From positions 1,798,001-1,862,000 of the forward strand of contig JBANDB010000003.1 in assembly GCA_037576215.1 (NCBI GenBank): 64,000 nucleotides of DNA, written 5' to 3'. Within the stretch, counting starts at the first letter, position 1; every line of letters starts with the position of its first letter. This document shows positions 57,415-64,000 of this stretch, piece by piece. The stretch comes from Armillaria gallica. Taxonomy: Eukaryota; Basidiomycota; Agaricomycetes; Agaricales; Physalacriaceae. Position numbers and translations under genes: made by a program. Under the pieces are notes generated by a model. The model did no database searches, was not told the DNA's origin, and saw only the letters and a program-made list of their open reading frames with translations.

Positions 57415-60400
57415 CTTTTGCGAGCTTGATATGGCGCGATATCTACGAGGCGTATGCGAGTACATTGGCTAGAATACATGACATGCCCCAGGCATCTTGT
57501 GAGCCCGAACTTTCTGCAAAGGTTTAAGCTTGTATATCATTCACACATATCTGTGGATCCCGACAGAAAACTTCAGCAAGCCCTATCATCATTTATGTCA
57601 ATCTTTTGGGAGGGAAACTAACAGCGCGCCCCAGGATATAATATAGATGACTGTTCAGCCTTCAGCGCTTCAGCTATGTCCGTGTCCGTGCTTGGTGATC
57701 TGCCTCGTCAACTGATACACACCTTGTACAATGAAGTGATCTTGCCTTCTCTCACTAAACGTCCCTCTTGTATCCTCTTTTCCAGAAGTAGGGAATGCAC
57801 GTATCCTCGCACTAGGGCCTTCGTTGGAGATGGGTGTCGCCCTCTCAGCAATTTCACGAGAGTCGGGACGTTATCGACCCTAGTCAGACCGTAGCATCCC
57901 GACATCCCCTCTCTCAGTAGCATCGAACAAAACGTATAGTGTGATCTGACCATAACTCATGTTAGTGCACCATGGGGATTTGAACTCCGGCTGGATGGTG
58001 TCCCTTCTATTGCCCCTACCCTATTGATGCCATGCTACCTTTCGACAACACCTCGAATTCCGCAGGAGAAACTAGCTCAAAATGCAGGGCGAGAGTCAAT
58101 GGTACAAGAGGGGGATGCACATGCTCGCCTACGTGAGGTTAATCGGACGCCATCTCGGCACACATTGGTGAGACGCTCTAAGCGCTTAGTACTAGTAGCC
58201 TGCAGGCATGCCGCCGCATAACTTCATGAGGATAAACCCCTACCCGGCCGTGTGATCCCGCGCGCGCACACAGCTATACGTCAGCTTGAAACCAGCCTTC
58301 TGTAACAGTTAGGTACTAGGATTGGATGCTCCGGAAGAAAGCGCCCGCTATATTACATATACGGAGATGACAAGCAGAACTTGCTGTCAGAAACAGATCC
58401 GTCGTCCTCGCAGCTAGACGCGCCGTCGGGGATGTAAACTTTTTACAGAAATTAGAGCGAATGGTAGGAAAGCTTCGGGTCTTTCTTATCGTAGGGGATG
58501 ATGAGATTGGTAGCATTCGCCGCAGTATTTCAGTCATCTGAGCACCTGTTGGCGCACTTCCAGCAGACGGCACGTATCTGTGTTGCGTCGGCGCAATCAA
58601 GATTCCTGTTCCGTGAATTAGCCTACGCCGGTAGCATTGAATCCGCGGTGTGGGCGATCGGAAAACGTTATTATTGTTGTTGAGCTGTGCAAACAGTAAA
58701 AACTGGAATATCGTCTGCTTGCCGATGAACAGATATGGGTGATACAGAAACCTCTGGTCACAAACTATGGCGTCCAGGTATTCAGAATTATTATCTGGAA
58801 GCGCAGTGAGTAAAGCTTATGAGGCTACCATTGGACATTGGTGGGCGGACGCTAAGGATATGAACTGAAGTGCTGAAGTGCGGTGATGGTATCGTCGTTC
58901 GGAATGCTTCCGATCTGCAATTAGATGTTCAGTCCAACGGGCCGAGCAGCGGCAACGTGATCGTGTTTCGACAACGACGACCGTACGTCGCGTCTACTGT
59001 TGGACGGATTGTTGGTCAGCCTTCTTTTCTGTTCTCCATCCCGAAAATATTTTCAAGTTCAGTCCGTCAACGACCAGAAACACATCCCCCTTTCATGAAA
59101 GTTTGTTCAAGTTATTCAAACTCCAAAGTATCTTCGTTGAAACTTACCAAAGAGAACAAGTTCCGCTCTTCTGCTACAGAGCATCAAACTTCACACACGT
59201 AAGTCTTTGAGGAGGCTGGCTATGCTGGATTTTCAAGTGGGCGCTCTTTTAGTTCATTACAGCCCTATTCTAACGTTATCATGGTGGCCACAGGGCACAC
59301 TTCACTTCATATATTTGGGACGATCTGATTCGTGCCGAACCTCAAGAGACGCGCGTCCTGGCACGCTCAATGGAATACGCCATCTGTCCCTTTATTGATG
59401 CACACAAGACGCCCTCATAGCTCTTTTTTTTGTCGGTGACATCCGTTGTCTTGGGACTCACAGCAGGACATGACTAGGACTGCTGGCGTCTCGTGTCTTA
59501 CCCCTGTGCTGAAACTTTGTCCCTTGATATCTGCTGTTGCCTAGTCTGGCTGAAATTTTGCGATGCACTCTCACATCTGTGGCTCAGTGGCTACCAGTGC
59601 CCCCCTCGCCGACACACGGAACCAGTGTCCATAGATAGCAGTTCCCATAGCTATAGGCTCGCGATGTGAAAATCGTACCCAAAGTCTGGCTACGATGCCT
59701 CGCGGAACCGACACGACAACCATGCGCCTTTGAATCGAGTCAAGTTTCATTGTCCAAATTTAGCCCTTCGTTGATGACCTTTTGGAATGGTTCTGTGATA
59801 GTCCTAAGTATGAATGCAGACGGATTGGTCTCCGCAGCGCTATCTTCGCGTTTGTTTAGGCTTTGGTACGGAGCTCGATCAAAACGCCGTAGGAAACTTT
59901 TGACTCGTTGCCTAATGATTTGGGGTTCCCTGTTGTGGTCAACGCTGTTCTTCATACACGTCCGGTTGCGTCTCTGGTTGCCGTGCGTCGCAAGCGCAGA
60001 TCTTCGGCCAATACCCATACATGCGGGGAAAAAAATATGACTCATGTCGATATTAGTCCCCTCGCTCAGACCGTCTCTACCGAGAACACGCGTATCCCTC
60101 ACAGCTGCAGAGAGAATCTGAAACATCAGGGCCTGATAATCACCAACACTCCGACATCTCCTCGCAGGAATCGGCTGTACGGAAGAAACTCCTAATATCG
60201 TGCTGTTCAAGTTCGCTGTTGCATCAAGCAATGCGACAGTTTAGGCAGATCATGACCTTCAAGCGCTATGAGGAAGCAACCGTCTCCACGAATTACGTGC
60301 GAATCGATCTTAGGCGAGGAGCCTGCTGTGTACTACCAACACTGGCAGGACGCCGCGACGTTCCAATAGTGGCTACGCACGTAAAGTGGGAATTTCCACC

Positions 60401-61187
60401 CTTCCTTTCCTTTCTTGCTGATTCATGCACTACAGCTATCGCCTCAAACGACATAACGAAGAGTCTGAGTCACTGACTTGATCCCCCGATGGCCACGTCG
60501 ACCCCGGCGGGCTCAATAGTGTTTCGCCTCCCAAGCGGTAACGGAGCGGATCATGTACCTCTCACAAGCCTCAAACGAATGACTCGTATGTGCCGCGATG
60601 ATGTGTACACCTTTGCTTGGTGACCATGACCTGTGTTGAATAATACATCGCTTCTTCTGCGCAGCTCTTTGTCAGGAATCTTACTGTGCATGGTGCCTTC
60701 AACCACATCTGCGTGTCAACGGACCCATTATACTTGCTGTGAATGAAGATGGCTTCTGAGAACGCTTACTGATGCTGGTCGCAACAATGTCAGTCCAATG
60801 GGTGTATCTATTCAGAGGCGTAGGAAAATGCATAATACAATAGTCGTGAATGATGAATAGAAGGGTTGTACAGTGATGGCTACAGATGTATGCAAATAGA
60901 GGAAAAGCGGAGTTGGGATTATGAAACAAGCATTATATGGAATATTAGTATGGTAAGAGGAGAGCAGAGAACCCAAGCGACCCATAAAAAGTAGGAAGTA
61001 TCCAAACAGCGACATTGTAACCCAAATAGAACGGAGGAGGGTGCGGGGAAATGATATCGAGATTGGAACCGCGTTATTTTCGTGGATGTCAATTACACTG
61101 TTACAAAGACTCAGGAGTCAGGCGCCTAGCTAAACTCATGGACCGGTAGCGGTGACTTTAACGAAAGGAGGATGCGTGATAGATCCA
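57415..61187. other. Intergenic, 3.8 kb, no gene recognised
   Basis: The longest frames (59740-60231 minus, 163 residues; 59666-60040 plus, 124 residues) overlap each other on opposite strands and show no family motif. No terminal repeats, long tandem repeats or tRNA folds are convincing. The region looks like gene-poor or decayed sequence. Confidence 0.35.
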
Positions 61188-62006
61188 TTACTCGATAGGA
61201 ACCACTTCCCCGTTTCCGGCAGGCGCCTCGGTAGCGAGATCTGACTTGGATCTTGGCCAAGTCACTGTGAGCATGCCCTCGACCATGGATGCCGATATGT
61301 CGGTTTGCTATAATGGGCGAACAAAAGAAAACAAGTCAGTAACAGCTCATTTCAGGGGAGAGGTACAAAACAAAACGAGGGACAATGAACAACCATCGAA
61401 AGTGCTGTTTACAGCTTTGTGGATGTAGGAAATGGACTCACTTGGATGGTATGAGATAGCTTGTAGCTTCTGTAGAAAGGCCCATATCTGAGCTCTCTGA
61501 CAGGGAATTGAACGGACGGCTTTTTATCGACATCCATAGAATCGGTAGACAAGTCACCGCTGTTAGGCTTCGTGTCCGTGTCGGCGGAACCGGCTGTGAA
61601 GCGAGACCGCCGCTCTCCTTGAATGATGAGATGGCCGTCAAGGATTGACAGGCTCATGTCTGATGCTCTGACACCAGGAAGTTCGAATGTCGCCATGATG
61701 TTTGACGATGCTGGGTCATCTAGGACGTCCATTCTGTCAAAAATTTCATTATTAATGACTAAAGTCTTTGAGCCCCTTGTAATAAGCTTACCTTGGTGTA
61801 AACATGCGCTCTTGGGGAGAGGAACGGCGCGGACGCGTTATTTGCGTGTCAACAGCGGAATTCACTGTGATCAAGCCCTTGCTGCATAACTCTTTGATTT
61901 TCTGTCCGGCAAGAACACTAGCAATTCGATAGAGGTCGGGATTCTGCTTCAGTGTGGGCTTGGCAGCAGGCTTGGGCTTGGAGGTATTGGAGGATGGTTG
62001 AGACAT
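61188..62006 (-). CDS. Small heat-shock protein, Hsp20/alpha-crystallin family
   Basis: The N-terminal exon starts MSQPSSNTSKPKPAAKP and ends near ERMFTPR. The second exon holds the alpha-crystallin domain: DDPASSNIMATFELPGV, DMSLSILDGHLIIQGERR and YRSYKLSHTIQ. A last exon gives TDISASMVEGMLTVTWPR and ends GEVVPIE. Introns: about 61733-61792, and about 61304-61440 (GTGAGT donor after HTIQ, acceptor TATAG). The protein is an ATP-independent chaperone forming oligomers that hold unfolding proteins. The N-terminal extension before the domain is long (about 70 residues) and a Ser/Asp-rich insert with MDVDKKPSVQ lies between the two halves of the domain. An upstream in-frame ATG at 62084 is possible, but MSQPSS is preferred because a TATA box lies at 62092-62099. 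Confidence 0.88.
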
Positions 62007-63957
62007 GGAAAGACGTATAGCACCGACGAGATGGAGTAGTAGGTTAGGGCTGAGATAGCAGAGTGTGTGGAGATGCGGTTTCATTCAGCAGCTTTTATAG
62101 TATCCCTATGCCGGGAAATGCCGATCATCGGTCTGGAGTCAGCCGGAATGTGCTCGAATTCGAGTCATACATAGCATGGCCAACCGCCTAGCTTGTTTCG
62201 ATCTCCTAATGTCCCCGTCAGCAGATATTCCTGCACTTACTCATTATTACTCTCAAGCAAAGTCTTTCCAAGCCGAATGCGAAGAGGTTACCAATGTGAT
62301 GGCAGTGCTGCGTGCGTCATGCGAATTGACCACGTAAGCCTGCCAACCGCCCATCGACGGAATATGGACTTCCCGACGCGGAGCTTATGACGAAGCCATG
62401 GGATAGTAGAGGCACTGCAGGATGCTCCACCCTTCGCTTTCAAGTTTACTGTTTGTCATGAAGAGGTTAGTTAAGCAGTTGCCAATTTTGGGATTATTGC
62501 ACCTCTGGAATCAGTCAATAGACCGAGCTCCTCCGCCGCCACATCACTCTTGCGCACTCCAACGAGTCATAGCCATGTCACCGTGCTGTAAATTGTGGTT
62601 CCAAGTTCCACAAAGGATCCACGGTCATCCACCGCTGTAACCGCAACCTTGCTATGGTCACTACCAGGCATCGCATACATTATCGTCGATCTTGGCTGTG
62701 AAAATGACTGCCCAGAAATTGAAGTTGCAACGGATACACGGAAAAACGACTCGACGGTCATTGTCAGACCCCGACATGACCCCCGACACACTGAGGAATC
62801 GTCTGACTAAGCAATTCCTAATAGTAGTAATCCCGACTGACTTCACCGGATCAACTAACTATCCTTCTACGTCTTTCTACCAATTTCCACAGGCAGTGGG
62901 CACTGGTTTACGCTCTAGCTGCGCTGGGGATCCGGCTATCGATAATCGAATACCGGAGGGTTATCAACAGACACCACGGAGAAGAACATCACCCTATGTT
63001 GACGACGTGGTTGATGACTCGATGCGACGTATCTGGCACAGCCTCTACAGGGTCTTCAGGTGCAGGGCGTCATACTACCATGATGATCGACATGATTAGC
63101 GTGCACCCACAGCCACCGGAATCCGCCCTCAGCCAGTGTGGGGAAGCCAGAAGGGGGTGCTGGCATATGTGGCGTCAATGCAGTATGGAACGCATTGCGT
63201 CCTACTTACTGAACGCCAGCAATGACAAGCGTACAGGTTCGAGTCAATGCTGGTAGGCTATACACAACCTCTGAATTGCGTGCGAGATTCATCTGCCGTG
63301 TAAACTGGTGTGGTTAGTGCACTACTGCGCAAACACGATGGCTGACTTGGTGACTGCCTTCTCCGACTATCGCTGTTCATCGCCATATCGATGAGAGCGA
63401 GATATCGGGAAAAATTAACGCTGCGCAATGATCGAAGTATGAGGCAGGGTTGAGGGAGAATGTGAGGTCCAGAGAGGGGTGTGAAGACACTAGAAGCTAG
63501 TGTTGCAGTGTTGCAGTGTACCCTGGCACTTGCATAACGCACATCCAGTTCGGAGAGCTCCTATCCTTGAAGCTTGCAGACAAAGATTATAGTCACTGTA
63601 GAAGAGTTGGAGAGAGATATCTGGCTTGTGTATTGGCTCTTCATCGCGTGAAAATTCATCATCCGTTAGCCGACTGCGCTTATCGATGTAGTGCATGGTC
63701 TTACAGCCCATTTATGAAGCTAGATCACCTCTGTCGCAACGAATAAAGATGCAAGCATCTAAATGTATTCCTTGTCAAGTCAACAGACAAGGTTCCGAGA
63801 TACCACTTAAAAATAGCGGCGAACCTACAATACAGACGATCTAATCTTTAAATTCAACAGCCACCATCATCTCGCTCCATGCTCAACAATCAGAAATTTT
63901 CTAAAAATACCATGTCAACATTGCACCCGATTGCAACGACAATAATCAACCACTCAC
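62007..63957. other. Hsp20 upstream region and gene-poor sequence, 1.9 kb
   Basis: Beyond the Hsp20 promoter there are only short frames without motifs on both strands. Confidence 0.35.
62092..62099 (-). promoter_or_regulatory. TATA box upstream of the Hsp20 gene
   Basis: On the minus strand the sequence reads TATAAAAG about 86 bp before the preferred start at 62006 and directly before the alternative ATG at 62084, which supports the downstream start. Heat-shock elements were not clearly identified. Confidence 0.5.
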
Positions 63958-64000
63958 CCTTGCCATAGAAAAAGCGGGTGCCCTGGGGATCCGAGTACTT
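63958..64000 (-). CDS. Possible exon end of a gene extending beyond the right edge
   Basis: On the minus strand the edge reads KYSDPQGTRFFYGK followed by GTGAGT (63957-63952), which looks like a coding exon with a consensus donor. Too little is visible to name a family. The remainder would lie outside the window on both the upstream side and, spliced, in 63900 or below. Confidence 0.25.

Noticed and set aside
57961..58035. tRNA-like sequence on the minus strand with AGTTCAAATCCCC
   Set aside because: The T-arm stem does not pair properly, and no matching acceptor stem or D-arm is found at the right distance.
59740..60231. 163-residue minus-strand frame in the gene-poor right part
   Set aside because: No family motif, no signal peptide or domain, and overlapped by an equally long opposite-strand frame; treated as chance.
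1..64000. Possible CRISPR arrays, operons or bacterial origin
   Set aside because: No regularly spaced direct repeats; pervasive spliceosomal introns show the DNA is eukaryotic.

Overview
The window is eukaryotic, most likely a chromosome segment of a mushroom-forming basidiomycete (Agaricomycetes). Genes lie on both strands, are cut by many short introns of about 45-60 nt with GTRNGT donors and YAG acceptors, and include families typical of that group: HET-domain proteins, a FunK1 kinase, a CHAT/TPR protein, GH93-like and GH76-like secreted enzymes, and a WrbA-type flavoprotein whose N-terminus starts [12 protein letters not shown]. There are no operons, CRISPR arrays or recognisable rRNA or tRNA genes.

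Layout. 0-13 kb is mostly ordinary gene space: a partial type II membrane protein, cytosolic seryl-tRNA synthetase facing an acidic lysine-rich protein, a serine/proline-rich membrane protein, an APH-family kinase-like gene with a GC-AG intron, a GH93-like secreted enzyme, a broken GH76-like gene and a single-pass membrane protein. 13.6-38.7 kb is an accessory array. Two SAM-methyltransferase genes are followed by three copies of a module made of a HAL2/MET22-like 3'(2'),5'-bisphosphate nucleotidase and a HET-domain gene. Copies 2 and 3 are each preceded by a decayed 1.6 kb segment and followed by an antisense methyltransferase, which is only a 3' fragment in copy 2. Only one nucleotidase copy is intact. 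The HET copies look alive or nearly so and differ in short patches. 38.9-45.3 kb holds IRE1 (unfolded-protein-response kinase/RNase) and a WrbA-like quinone oxidoreductase. 48.7-57.4 kb holds a 13-repeat TPR-CHAT protease-like gene, a damaged gene fusing ubiquitin to a nuclease-like domain, and a damaged FunK1 kinase. 57.4-64 kb is mostly empty apart from an Hsp20 gene and a possible exon at the right edge.

How the genes fit together. The housekeeping and stress genes (SerRS, IRE1, Hsp20, WrbA) are unrelated neighbours. The accessory part is enriched for families tied to fungal self/non-self recognition and regulated cell death (HET, CHAT, possibly the ubiquitin-nuclease fusion). The HET array shows tandem duplication, hitchhiking and decay of the neighbouring nucleotidase genes, a hAT-type MITE insertion with an 8-bp target duplication, and patchy amino-acid divergence. 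This makes it the best candidate in the window for an undescribed fast-evolving recognition locus. All statements about function are by family resemblance; no database search was run.
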